Positions 1-12,200 of a stretch of 64,000 nucleotides of DNA are shown here, piece by piece; the stretch's first letter is position 1, and the number at the start of each line of letters is the position of its first letter. Under the pieces are notes generated by a model. The model made no database searches. It was not told the DNA's origin and was given only the letters and a program-made list of their open reading frames with translations. The position numbers and the translations under genes are program-made. The stretch is from NCBI RefSeq assembly GCF_036417845.1, contig NC_090011.1, positions 1,054,001-1,118,000 on the forward strand. Direction: 5' to 3'. Source of the stretch: Apteryx mantelli. Lineage: Eukaryota; Chordata; Aves; Apterygiformes; Apterygidae.

Positions 1-547
1 GAGTCTGTTCTTTATCACTTCTTGCTGACCAGTGCATACCTGAGTATCGTCAGGCATCTCCAGTTGAGTTTCAGCTCCCTGTTCTGTTCATGTCATATGG
101 TGCTTTCTTTGGCCGTGATGATTTGATCCCTGCACTCATAAAAAAGGTTGCTGTGATTTTGGTTTACCAAAGGAGGAGGTGCTCAGCTGAGACCTCGTTC
201 TTTTCCTCAGGTCACCTTTGCAGAGTTTCAAAGACGAAGAAACAAGGTCATAAGTCCTCATGCTCCTTCTCTGTGCTGCACATTGGAGTCACAGCAGCAT
301 CTGTTAGGTGCCTTGCATTTGGTGCATGCTGGCTCATCTCTGTCTGTCAGCAGCCCCAAGTTGGGAGACATGGGAAGCATGAAAGTGCAAAAGCTGGAGG
401 TAGCCTGGGGCAGAAGGTTGCCTACTGCACATCACAAGAGAGGTGGGGGGATGACAAGTGAAGGAGTCTATGGCAACACAGATAGAAAATCTCCCAAAAG
501 AAGATTTCATGTTTACTATTACTTATGGCATGACTTGATTGTTGCAG
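1..547 (+). other. Last intron of an upstream butyrophilin-like gene
   Basis: This stretch aligns by eye with about 30,336-30,935, the intron in front of gene A's B30.2 exon. Shared landmarks include the tggttt..cca/gcaaagg segment near 160 and the cacctttgcagagt segment near 208. It ends in a pyrimidine-rich acceptor (gattgttgcag, ending 547). The upstream exons of this gene lie outside the window. Confidence 0.6.
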
Positions 548-1074
548 TTGATGTCACCCTGGATGCTGACACAGCTCATCCAAGGCTGGAACTCTCTCAA
601 GATGGGAAGAGTGTGAAAGATACTGGCACTGCCAGAAATGTGCCCAGGACAGAGAAGAGATTTGATTCCCACACTTTTCTTTTGGCAAAGGAAGGCTACA
701 CATCTGGGAAACGCTATTGGGAAGTGGATGTTGGAAAGAGAAGAAACTGGGACGTGGGCATTGCCCAGGAGCCTGTGACTCGCAAAGGGACACTGACTGT
801 GTCCCCAGAGAAGGGCTTCTGGGTCATAGGGTTAGCAGATGGGCAAGACTATTGGGCCCGCACAGAGCCTTGGACCCGTTTGGTTGTGAGTGGGAATCCC
901 AGAAAGATTGGGATCTTCCTGGATGTCTCAGCCAAGAAGCTGTCATTTTATAATGTCAGCAAGAAAACAGCTGTGTACACTTTCACCCTTGGTGGAGACA
1001 GCAGCCAGGAAGGGAAGTTCTTTCCCTTCTTCTCAACAGGCAGAGAGAACCTTCAGTTGTATTTAAACACTTAG
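548..1074 (+). CDS. Terminal B30.2 (PRY-SPRY) exon of a butyrophilin-like gene, partial gene
   Basis: This exon encodes a complete PRY-SPRY domain, the cytoplasmic binding module of butyrophilins and TRIM proteins. PRY hallmarks are visible ([13 protein letters not shown], then [17 protein letters not shown]), followed by the SPRY core ([23 protein letters not shown]) and [17 protein letters not shown]. The acceptor ends at 547 and the exon is entered in phase 1, as in genes A and B below. Over about 165 residues it differs from the copy at 30,936 at only seven positions. Its C-terminus is different: after FFPFFSTG it ends in a short RENLQLYLNT tail with stop TAG at 1072-1074, where the other copy has an acidic tail. 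The rest of the gene is upstream of the window. A possible polyadenylation signal AATAAA is at 1587-1592. Whether this copy is expressed is unknown. Confidence 0.85.
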
Positions 1075-3462
1075 GCAAGGAGTGAAGTGTCTCCTCAGGG
1101 CAGGAAGTGAATGGACTTGTTTTAATAGTGCAGAGCACCTTTCATCTTGAGTTTAGAGACCCAGCTCACATGTAGAAATATACATTCAGACACCTACATC
1201 TAGAGGTCTTACTCTTGAAATGATCCCTTCTCCTTAAATGCAGCCATTTAGAGTAGGGGGTCTCAACCTGTAAGCTGAATCCTCCTTGAGGTTAATCACA
1301 ATTAAGCCATCTTCAGGATTCTGCTTCCAATCAGGATGTGGTCCACCTGATGCTGCTTGATATTTCCATGGTGAGTAGTGGTTAGAACAGCCCTTGAGCT
1401 TCAAGAGGTTCAGTGTCCGGCTCAGGGAGTTGGGAGCTGAATGAGCTCTTCTCTAGGGAATGGCTATTGCACAACTATCATGGGGCTGCCTCCTATGAGA
1501 ATGCTGGTGACCTCTCCTCTTGACGTGGGACATCCTGGAAGTGATTTGGGACCATTACTTTAAAAAGAAGGGAGTCTGTCAGTTGGAATAAAGAGTAGGA
1601 TTTATCTCACCTACCTTCACATGTCAGAGCTAACTGTTTATACCCACATTAGGATTATGGGATAGAAATGGGCACTTCTAAGACAAGGTTGACCTCTCCT
1701 GTTTCCAGCACCTACTTTATGACGTGATGATACGTTCGACAGAGGGGCCTGCTTCTTTCCATTGGCTGCAGAAAGGGTGTAGGTGAATAACTCTGAGGAA
1801 GTTTTCTGTAGCACAGGAACCAAAGGTCCCATGAAATCACTCTTTCTGAAGTCACAGGCATTACTTTGTTCCTTAGGATTAAACAAAGAAATAAAACACT
1901 GTTCCTTGTGGGCAGGTGACCTGAATGCAATGGTCAAGAGCCATGCTGTAATGAATCACAAGGAAGGTTGTCTCCAAAAGTCTTCAGAAGATGAATTACA
2001 AGGGCCTTCTTCCAGTCTGGTAACCCAACATGAAAGGCTGACTCAGAGTCAGACCACCATTGGCCAACCGATTTCACAAAAAGCAGAAAAAAACAAGGAA
2101 ACATTGGTCAAACTAGACCTCACCAACAGCAGTAAGCAACAAGAACTTGAAAAGCCTCTGAAAATGGAACTGCCAGTGTCACAAATAAAAGAGCTGTATT
2201 GGTCAGAGGAAGAAGCAAAAAAAAAGGAAACTTAGGTAAAGGGAAACATCGACGTGATTGATATGGTTTTGGTTGCCCCTTTCTTCCTTTTCTTTTTTTT
2301 AATGTAAGAAAAATGCCTATGGTAGAAAATGGGTGCATAAGGGCTGGATGCCCTATTTTGTATTAAGATCTTCTTAGATAATGAATAGAAAGGAACATGA
2401 AATGTTGACTGGTATGGTGAAGGCATTTCTTGAGGTGAAAAATACATGGACTTTGAGCCTCTGGGGACAGTATCACAGCACAATAGTAGCCCTAGTGTTT
2501 TCCTTGGAAATGCATACTTGTGGTCTGAAATGAGATATTCCTACAAGCGCCGCGAAGTGGCTTTTCTTTTGTATCCGGTATAAAAGAAGGCATGAATTCC
2601 TGGTGTAAAACTTTCCCTTCTCAAAGATGAATCTGGAAATCACTTGTTTAGAACTGGAATTGTCACAGAGATCATTTAAGGAAGACAAAACATAGGCTTT
2701 GGGGGAATGTGTATGTCAAAAATTCAGAGTGTTCAAATCTGATACAGGGCCTACAAAATGCAGCTTTGCTGAATGCAGAGGAAAAGCTTTTGAGATCAGT
2801 GTATTATCACAGAGCATTGTTTCACTTTTTAATTTTTATTTCAATAAGAATAGAGAGAAACAAAGTAACCTAGTTCCTTTCTTCTTCTTGTTTATCTGTC
2901 ACAAAGAATAAAATGCAACTAACTGGAAGTTGAAATGGTGGCGGCAAAACTAAGCACATAGAAATGGTAGCACACTTCAGTCATAAGGGTGAAAGCAGCA
3001 TCTGCATGTGAATGTAGTTTTGAGCTAGACATACTTGATTATTTGAATGATCATCTGGTGACTATTTCTTTGCATGTTAATTTGGTGGTGTTTGGCTTGC
3101 AATTGCAATTGCTTGCATTTGTTAACCTGTTCTGTTTCCAAGAGTAAATCATATTTGCTAAGAACTTGTGAAGCATTTAGCTCTCCAACCCCTTGAATTC
3201 ATTAAGTGAGAGCTAGAATAATCCATCTTCAGAGGGACAGAAAACAGTTTGCTGACCTAGTGAAAACTGAGGAATTCAGCTAGATTTTTTTTAAATTATT
3301 AGGGGGAGAAAATTAAAAAAAAAAAACTCTTTAAGTATTATGCAAGTATATGAAGCAAGATGGTTTCTTCTTCTTCTCTTCCCCCCTGGGAAACAAAAGC
3401 ACCTCTTCTCTGACATGTAAAATTAGCAGAAGAAATTTAATATGTTGTTTTTTCAATGTTAG
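1075..3462. other. 3' flank and AT-rich sequence with one weak exon-like ORF
   Basis: This holds the 3' flank of the B30.2 exon, with AATAAA at 1587-1592. An ORF at about 1,858-2,235 reads as lysine/glutamate-rich sequence (for example KQQELEKPLKME and KELYWSEEEAKKKET) and may be a decayed coiled-coil exon related to 3,463-4,762. It ends at TAG in front of gtaaag, so a donor would fall right after the stop. Nothing else is recognised. Confidence 0.35.
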
Positions 3463-3694
3463 AAATTAATAATTAATGTGGAAGAACACATGAAGCAGCT
3501 GATCAGATTGAGTGAGATGGAGATAAAGACTTTATTGAATCAGAAGATAGAAAGTGTCCAAAAGTATTGAACAACTGAGCTGCAAAATGAGCTGCAACAG
3601 TTGGAATTGCTTCTGGAAAACAAACTTCATGGGATGCAGACTATGGCAGAAATCAGCATCTTGGAGAGGAAACTGGAATATCTTGCAAACCAGG
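3463..3694 (+). pseudogene. Coiled-coil exon with in-frame TGA
   Basis: The acceptor (ttttttcaatgttag, ending 3462) is good. The frame reads as a leucine-rich amphipathic helix (HMKQLIRLSEMEIKTLL, then ELQNELQQLELLLENKLHG, ending ILERKLEYLANQ). A TGA at 3568-3570 interrupts it. The exon closes at a gtaagg donor after 3694 in phase 1, which joins in frame to the exon at 4,461 across a glycine codon. The family is not certain; the texture resembles ANKRD26/CCDC144-type coiled coils, but I could not establish that. The stop makes a decayed gene the likeliest reading. Confidence 0.5.
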
Positions 3695-3851
3695 GTAAGG
3701 ACAGCATTTCAATATTTCTCTACAGCATTTGTGTGCATGGGAGGAATAGCAGCAGGTTGTGCTTTCTGAACTTGTATGAAAACCACCATTCATTTGGAAA
3801 GAGACTGGGGAAGGAGAAACACAGTAACGTGCCTCTTCTGTTTCTTTTCAG

Positions 3852-3972
3852 ATTGAAAGGAGGAGTGTATCACTCCCTTTTATAAAGATCTTTATGAAGC
3901 AGGTCTGAATTTGCAAACTGAGATTCAGACCATGCTTAATGATAGATACTTTGATACAGGCACTACAGAATG
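3852..3972 (+). pseudogene. Possible decayed coiled-coil exon
   Basis: After a ttcag acceptor (ending 3851), the sequence starts IERRSVSLPF, then shifts frame to YKDLYEAGLNLQTEIQTML before a TAA. A frameshift is needed to read it as one segment, so this is at best a relic of the same decayed locus as 3,463-3,694. Confidence 0.25.
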
Positions 3973-4460
3973 TAAATAAAGGGATGCCTTAAAAAGAAGG
4001 GCACGGATGAGCAACTGAGAGGGGAAGCATATCATCTATGAATGTAGCGTCAGATCAGCTGCAGTACCTTGTCTTGCCTCCAGAGGAAACAGCATGAAGT
4101 TTTATTTGTGGACTTACCATGTCATCTAGCTTCCAGGAAACTTCAAATAGTTAATGTTTTGGAGAAATCATAGGAATGGATTCAACTCCCTTTTAATTAA
4201 AACTCAGAGGTAGTAATTATCCTTTGTGACCAAAAGAATTGTTTGTTAAGCACTATATTCATTCATGTCTTTCCCAAGCTCTAATAATTGTATTTTGTGT
4301 GTTCAGTTGGCCCATCACACTGGTTGCCTTTTGAGAATGGTATTCACGAACTTCTGATCTAATGCTGTCTTTCTATCCTTTATTTGCAAAGCATATTTCT
4401 AATCACTAGTAATAATCAGAGGGTTACAAACTCTTAAGCGTGTTTTCTTATTTACTCTAG

Positions 4461-4762
4461 GAAAGGAGATGGAAGAATGGCTGAAGGCTGAGATTAGATC
4501 CAGTCAAGAGGAAATGAAGGCTTCATTGGACCAGCAGTTTATAAGTATCCAACAACATCTAGAAAAGCAGCTCCAAGGTCCTCTTTCAGAGTTGAAAACA
4601 GAGGTGAAGGCAGCTGTCAACAGTTTGACCTCCCTCAGAAAAATTGTTGTCTGTGGATTTGAAAAGCAAGAAGGAGCTCTAGCAGATGCACAGCAAATGA
4701 GTAGAGACCAGCAGAATCAATTGGAAGATCATTTAGCAAAATATTCTCTGGGTTGGAGATAA
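4461..4762 (+). pseudogene. Terminal coiled-coil exon of the same decayed locus
   Basis: The acceptor (tcttatttactctag, ending 4460) is followed by an open frame in phase 1 (KEMEEWLKAEIRSSQEEM, then QQHLEKQLQGPLSELK, ending KYSLGWR, stop TAA at 4760-4762). It is rich in E, K, Q and L with heptad-like spacing. The phase matches the donor at 3694. It is open by itself but belongs to a locus with an in-frame stop upstream. No transmembrane or B30.2 sequence is attached, and I do not recognise the protein. Confidence 0.5.
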
Positions 4763-7700
4763 ACCAGGGACTGGGCCCTCAGTGGGGAAAACTAGATAAC
4801 TAGAAAGTGTAGGTAAGAGATGACCTCTTTTGAAAGTTTCATCTCCTGTCCCACTGAAGCCTTTATGACAGAGGTCAGCCTGTTCGAGAGGTATAATGAG
4901 ACCTCTAGTGTTCAGGTCTACCTAAGCCGAGATATCAAATTACCTGTATGAGCTGAAACTTAAACTTAAGTGGAAGTTGTGTCTCCACAGATCAAACAAA
5001 ATGAACAAACAGGCAAACAAATCTCAGCTAAAACCAACAAACTTCTGCATAGGCATTCGCACGGAACTTTCTTTTCCTTCTAAAAATCACATAACCCAAA
5101 GCACCCAGAAGAGCTCCTCCCTTTTTGGACACCTATATGCCTCTCTCCTGCTAGCCAAATAGGTCCTCTCCAGCTTCGAAAGAACTGAAAAACGAGCTGT
5201 GTGTAAATCCTAGCTTATCAAATAGCAGATAATCAGAGCCCCTTTAATACTGAACCACAAATGCTTCTGCTGTCTGCCTTGTGCACAGTAGTCTAGTGAA
5301 AGAAGCACTTGTGTAGGCTAAAGAGGTTAGCTAGGAATTCAAGAACAAATAATGAAACCTAAAGTTGACCACCTGAAACCAAGTCTGCTTAGCTTATGAG
5401 GGATACCTTCCAGTTGCAAAGGAATGAACCATGGGTTTAGTTCCTTCTCCCAAGCTTGTGTTGATATTTTTGCTATAGGCATATAGAATGGGTGTATACA
5501 TATCCCTAGCCCTGTATATCCTAGAACCTACCTGATGATCAGGCTTCTAACATTAGCTACAGAATGAGCATCAAGAAGGCATACACAAAACTCACTTTGC
5601 TAAATGTGAGTGCATATGCTCCTTCAGGGACTTCAGTGGGGGTAGATGGTTAAAGACACCAGCCTCCTCTCTGGTCTGATGAGTAAAGTCAGGTATGACT
5701 TCCAAGTCTATAGTTACTCCATTTGAGAGACTGAATAACATGAAGCAGTCCTACTCAACATATCAACAAAGGACCTGACTAATGTCAAATGACAATGTCT
5801 TACTGTTGTGTCATGACTGGAAAATATCCTTCCGCGTCCATCTTACATGTTTAAATACACTGTTGCTTATCTAGAAAATATTCACATTACTGTGTTCATC
5901 ATCACTATCAGTTGGAATTGCTGCTGGTTTTCCACCAGGGCTCTGTTCCCATGATCAATATCATGGCATGCCTACTAGATCACTTCCAGGATCCCTACTC
6001 CCAGGTACCCTGGACCAAGAAAAATGGGCACAGGTCTGCAAGGCTTTATTCTGAGGAGCTGCAGCACAGTGCTTTCCAGTGCTACCCAAAACAAGCAAGC
6101 AAATTAAAAATGTTTACCTTAAAGGCCTATGATAAGAACTGGTGGGTTCTGTGAGTATCCGGAGAAAGTAGTTCCCAGCAGCTGCCAGGCAAAATTTAAC
6201 TCTGCTACAGGGTACAGATCACATGATCTATATGCCGTAACAACCTAACATCAATTAAGGCTATTTAAAATGCTGAGCATTTTTTATATAATTGCCTTTG
6301 TGTCCTGTGGAATTCACTAAAATTGTCTTTACAAGTTTGCCTATGCAACTCCAAAGACCCTGAAACTCAAAGTTTTCATGTATGACTTTGTATTTTAATG
6401 AAAACTGCTAATACTGTGCAATTCAGAACAAAGTCAGCAAGACCAGTAATAGTTTGCAAACTGAATTTATTTTTAATAGCAACCACGAAAGAATGTACTT
6501 CCAATAATTGAAAAAATGTTAATAATAAGGGCAGCAAGAATTCCAGTGTCATGCATGCTATCTTTTTTCTATTAATTTCTATTAATAGTCAAGCTTTTTT
6601 TCACAGAAAGGAGGGAAAGGTGGCAGGGGCCATCTGATACTTCCCCATCTCAAGAAGCAGCCATTAGGTACACCTCAGACCAGGCAGGATGTCAGCGGAG
6701 TTAATTTTTGCCCAAGCTGTAGCTCACTCTTGAGCCACGACCCTTCCAGCTACAAACCAATGTTAAAATGTGGGTCTCTGCACATAGTCAGTCACACACA
6801 CATCCATTCTCCACCTGGAGGAATCACACAATAGGCACCCCGACTCACTGTCAATGAGGTCCTGGCTAACAAGCCTTTGGAAAGACAGGAGGCAGCTGTC
6901 AGCACCCAGAGCACCAGCACCTCTTCCTGGCGTTCAGCTTTCTCTGAAGAGAGAGCTGTTTGAGAGGCTTCAGCCAGCCTTGGACTGCTTCCACAAAAAG
7001 CCAGGAGCAGCCTCTGCAGGGGCTTGTGTCGCTCCACTCGGCAGCTGCCTTTCAGCTCACGCCCTCACCCTTGCCTGAGCTATCTTGTAGCCGTTCCAAT
7101 GCCTGGTCATGTACCTCGCTGATTTGCACCCACAGACTTGACTTCCCAGTTTGAGCTTGTTCATGTGGCCACTGCCTCTGCCTGCCTTGTTATCACGCTC
7201 AACACCCAGCTTCCCTTCACTTTCAGACCAGCCCCTTGCTCCTCCCTAACACCTGCTCTCAGGATTGCACACAGCTGGAATCTGTGCCTGGGGTTCACTC
7301 CCTTCAAGGAGGAGGGCACGAGCAGGTGTCATTTCCTGGAACACAGATTATTGTTGGGATTTTCCCAGACTGGTATGAATGCTTCAGCCAGTTAGGGAAC
7401 AGCAGTGTGCTAAAGGCCCAACCCCATCTTTTATGAGCACTCTTTCCTGGAACTGCGTAAAGTCCAGCGACCCTGAACACTGCCTGCCCATAGCTCTGCG
7501 CCATTGTGCTGTAAGTGAAACCCAGCTCTTCTCTGGAGAAACAGCGTGGGAAGTGCCTTCTCCCAAGGTACGTGATTGCATTTCTCCATCTATTCCCTTT
7601 GATTCTTTAGGAGTTCACAGCTCTGCCACTCTGTTGCAAGGGGAAAACATCCTGAAGATGGGTATTTGCCTTGGTTTCGTACGCTCTCGCTTCACATGAC

Positions 7701-9179
7701 CGGTTTGTTGGGAGACACTTCATAGATGACAGAAATCTCGTCACTGTAGGCAGTGGCACGTCGCATGACAGGACATGATTCCCTTCACTCTAGGGTAGAT
7801 GTTGATGCGGAAACTCAAGGGATGGCACCAGCTCTGTCCCTGCACACCAACATTTCAGCCTCCAAGGTGGGGGTGGTCTACATGTGTACTGGGTGTCTAG
7901 GTTCACCTTATGGTTTGTGTGAAGCTAGCAAAGATGTGCAGTGAGGGATTTAGACCACCTTGAAGCAGATGCCGGTTTTTGTCGGTTTCTCTTCAGGGTG
8001 TCTCTCCCTCCCTTTGTTTAAGCTGCCTTCCTTGGCTGCTGCTCTCTGCCCTCCTCTCAGGGTTTTTCCCAGAGCTGTTCTTCAGCAAGCATGAAGCATG
8101 AAGAGGGTGCTTTTATAGCTGCCTTTTCATTGATATACATATGCACTTAAGTGTTTACTTATATGCATGCATGACACATGAACAATCACAGGATTGTTCT
8201 TCACATCCTGTGAAGCTTCTCAAGCCATGTCCTCTGGGATGGGATTGCCTTCTGGGACTGGATTGCTTTGCAGCTCAGGCTTTGGAAGTGCTCTTTTGAA
8301 ATGCCTCCCCACACCAACATTCACACACACACAGAGGCACACACACACCTTTTTATGGCCATTGGGAGCACAGCTAAGATGACAAGAGTGGAGCAAAGGG
8401 CAACTCAGCTGAGTCAAGAGAAAGAGGTATGAACAACAGAGCAGAAGAGGTAGGAGTGCCTTGAGCAGAACTCCTTCCCTGTAACAAGCAGAGCAGTTAG
8501 CGTTTCTTACTTCTCATGCGAGCCTCACATCCCTTCTCTAAAAGATCTTGTCAGAGCTGGCAGACTCCTCTGTTGGAAAGCCTGATAAAGCAACTGCGGT
8601 TGCCTCAGGTAAACCTGAGTGTCTTCAGCCATCAGGTCACATTCCTGGCTCATGTTGGTAGAGAAAGAAAGAGAGGCTCCATCGTCACGCTCTTCAGAGG
8701 ACCTCTTTAGGCTGCTGCTCTGAATCTCCGGCTGGAGATGCCTTTCTCTGTTAACTCTGAAGAAACCTTGGTCTGGTCAACCTCCAGGAGTGGAGTTAAT
8801 CTCATGGAGTTTCCACTTGGACAAGGTTTGCATCACTCTGTCCCTGTGGAAAAATGAGGCTGGGGTCAAGTACCTTCTGCATTCTGCAGACACAAGAAAT
8901 ACCCTGATTCAATTTGACTAAGGAAAACATTGGTGCACAGCTGAATTGTCAGGGAGCTACACTGCAGCCAAGGTGCCCCACAAGATAGGAGAGTGGCCAG
9001 TTCTCAGTCCATCAGATCATCCTGCAGCCATGGTCTTCCATTCACTACTATGGTGCACACAAGACAACTTTTGCTGGGAGGAGTGGGCCTGGCTTGCACT
9101 ATGTTGCCAGCCAGTAAGCAGCATGCCAGGAGGAAACATCACTCCTAGAAAAGGGCTGACTTTTGTCCTTGCATTGCAG
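4763..9179. other. Sequence without a recognised gene; 5' region of gene A should lie here
   Basis: No Ig-like frame (no DxGxYxC motif), signal peptide or repeat family was recognised. Base composition becomes more GC-rich after about 6,700. A short (CA)n run lies at about 8,322-8,348. If gene A is a separate gene, its promoter and first exon should be in this interval, but I could not identify them. Confidence 0.4.
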
Positions 9180-9240
9180 ACTGAACTTGGAGAAAGGGCC
9201 GAGGAAAGCAGAAGACCTGAGGACATGTCTCGGCAACATG
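9180..9240 (+). CDS. Gene A candidate exon, phase 0 to 1, polar
   Basis: A good acceptor (ccttgcattgcag) and donor (gtaagagt) bracket 61 nt reading [20 protein letters not shown]. It enters in phase 0 and leaves in phase 1, joining in frame to the next candidate at 9,755. It is hydrophilic with no known domain. The evidence is splice signals and phase only. Confidence 0.35.
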
Positions 9241-12200
9241 GTAAGAGTGGGGTGTCTTCTCCTCAGTTGGGGGCTAGAATGACAGTGGATATTCTATAAA
9301 GCCTGAATGCCTGGGAGGAATCAGGAGGCCATGGGAGACAAGTACTCCATGGCTTGAGGGTCAGAAACAAGTCCTCCTTCTCTTCTGTGTTGCCCCTTCA
9401 GTCTACAAGAACATCCTTCCCTGTAATCTCAGTCACAGGGAAAACAACTCCTCTGCATTCAGGGCACACCTGTCTTTCATTGGAAGGTCTGTTTTGTAGA
9501 ATAGATGTGCTCAGGGATGGGTGCAGGGAGGAGCAGCCAGCTGGGCTGTGAGTTGCACTAACTGTGGAGAGGCAAGTAAGAAGGCACTCTGCCTAGGTGA
9601 CAGGAAACCTGTAGCTAGCAGCCACACGGAGAGCAAGGCCTTGGGGTCTTCAGCACCCAGCAGTCCTTCTGCACAGACGCAAGGCAAGGGAAAGGTCTTA
9701 ACTAGGCTTCCTCTTGTTCTCCTCCTTCTCTGCTCATACGAACGCAATGTCCAGGACACCAGGACCCTCTGCAGGACTTCCAAGGACAAAGAAGTATCTC
9801 TGAACGTGCAAGTAAGTATGCTGCATGCAATTCCTGTTGCGTGCGGTCAGTTACATGTGAAAAGCGCTGGAGTGTCTGGAGAAGTCCAATTTTGGTTTTA
9901 CGGGGTTTGGGAAGGGTGTCAGAGGAAAGCCCTGCACTGGGACAAAGCCCACAGCCTTAGCAATACTAGGGCTACTCCTAATTGTGCACAATAAGAAGGC
10001 AACTGTTAGCTTAGTAGTTAACTTAGACGGTTTCTACTGCGAACAGAGGAGTATGGTAAAAGAGCTTGACCTTTGTCAGGGTGCTGAGAGCAGTCAGCCA
10101 CAGCGCTGACTGTATCCCTGATCCTCATGGCTCTGTTCACCGTTAACTCACTGGAGATACTTCCATCACTACGGCCTCTGCATTGTGGTGGGGTGGCTCA
10201 TTTGACCAAGTGTGAGGATAGCATTTAGATCAGAGATTACAGATCCCCAGGTCGGGCCAACTAGTGCCATTGGCAGCATTGTGGTGGTCTAGCCTGGCCT
10301 CCAAATGCCGTGCCAGAAGGACACGGATCTGCAGCAGGTCTTGTGTCGCTCCTGCCAGCCTGGTGTGAAGATCTCAGATACCCTGCCCCTTTGGTTCTTT
10401 TCCTTTGCTTTTTGCATTCCAGAAGGTCCACCCCATGTAAGCACTCTACGAAATGTTGAGAGAGCTCAGAATTACGTGGAGGGTCTCTCTAATGCTGATG
10501 GACTGTGACAGCACAGTGTAGACGGCTGCGATGCACTCTGTGCAAGAGTCGTGAGCTCAAATGAGCTTACCTGTAGTGTTTTGCTTTTTGAACAGTCCCC
10601 ACTCCAAAATGAAAACAGCATCCTATCTCTTTGAATGAGGATTCTCTTGAAAGACCGGCATTTTCAGACCCCGCTCCAGTACACCCAAACTCGGAATCCT
10701 GCCCATCAAGCCATCTTCTGCCTGCCTTTTGCAGGCAATCGGGGCAAGCCCAGAAATCTAGCATGTCACCAGTGTCCCAAAAGGAACCGCTCCCTCTCAG
10801 CCGACAGAAGTAACGGCTCCACTTGTCTTTTACGCCTAGCTCCATTGCCCCACAAGACAAGTCTGCAGCTCTAATTGGACGTTAACGCCACCATTCTACC
10901 AGAAACTCGGTCCAGTAGTTCCCAGAGCAACCTAACAGGGGAAGAGGCAGGAAAGTCAGGGAATGCATAACTAATGCTGACAGAGGATGTGTATCAGCAA
11001 TGCTGCCTCTGCATCCCTGTGTTAGCTCTGCTCATTTTCCCTGTGCTACACGCCCTCTCTGCTGACCATTCTTATGCGTCTAACTAGTGTCTCATTACCC
11101 ACACGCAAAGGGCACAAGATCCTGCTTTCCTCTCTTCACCATACAAAATGCAGCTGGAACCTCGGCTTTCAGATGCACACACGCACACACACACAGAGCC
11201 TTTTGCTGGAATCCTCCCCACTTCCCTGCCGTCAGCTTCCCTGCTGGGGCTCATAGTTGGCCGAGTCTGGAGCTACCTGTGGGCTTTCCTTGCTGCAGCA
11301 GCACTAAGAGGCACAAACCTGAACTCTATGCGCCTGGGGGTTTCCAGAGCCACCAGGACAAACCCCCGAGCAGCATGCCTGGACCTCAGCGCACACTCTG
11401 CTTTGAGCAGGAGGTGCCCCTGCAGAACTCCTGAGGTCCCTTCCACGCAGCAGCATTGTGTCGTTTGAGGAGAGAGGCCGGCCAAAATCCCAAGCCACAG
11501 ACAAGATTCTTCCGAGACGATAAACATTCCGATGACTTTTTCAGGAACAACAAGTGCATGATGGATGGCTCTGATGAGTATTGTGTGAGGAGAAGGGAGG
11601 GAGCAGAGCAAGGCCCTGGTGAGGTGGGAGGAGGCGAGGGGCAGAGTGAGGCGGTGATTCCCCTCAGGGAAAAGAATGTGCAGCGCTGCACATCTCAGGA
11701 GGGACTTCTGGGCACAGGAGAGCATTTGAAGTTGGGCTGGGTAGGCTAAGGAGCAGTGTGCACTCTGGGAGCTAGGCCTTTGTGTCCTTTGAAGCCAAAA
11801 GCCCTTTCGGCAGGAGGGCAGGGAAAGGGAAACAACCTAATGAAGCTTCCTCTTTTGTCTTCCCTTCCTATGTGACATAACGTCCAGAAAGTCAGGAGCA
11901 TCTATTATGTGTCAAACAACACACAGGACACTTTGAGGATCTGAGTAAGTGTTCTAGGTCCCATTCCGATTGGCACGGTTTCTTGTGCCCAAGCTGGGTG
12001 CTTTGGGGCAGGATGTCTCATTCCAGAGGAAAACGTGGCCTGTGGAGGCCTGTCCCCCTGAGGCGGATAGCCACAGCTCCACTTAGAGTCAACAGCAGAA
12101 AGCATGCCCTGCAGGATGGTGGCATTCCTCTCTTCAGTAGGGCACATGACTTTGGTGTCAGGCTGCTCATGCTCTCGTGGCCTGCTCTGCTCTCCATTGC

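Noticed and set aside
10435-10448. 14-nt exon-like stretch between a ttccag acceptor and gtaagc
   Set aside because: Length not a multiple of three and no paralogous support.
11500-11600. LDL-receptor-A-like string ([10 protein letters not shown])
   Set aside because: Only the DGSDE motif matches; the remaining cysteines and spacing of an LDLa domain are missing, and the phase does not fit the neighbouring exons.
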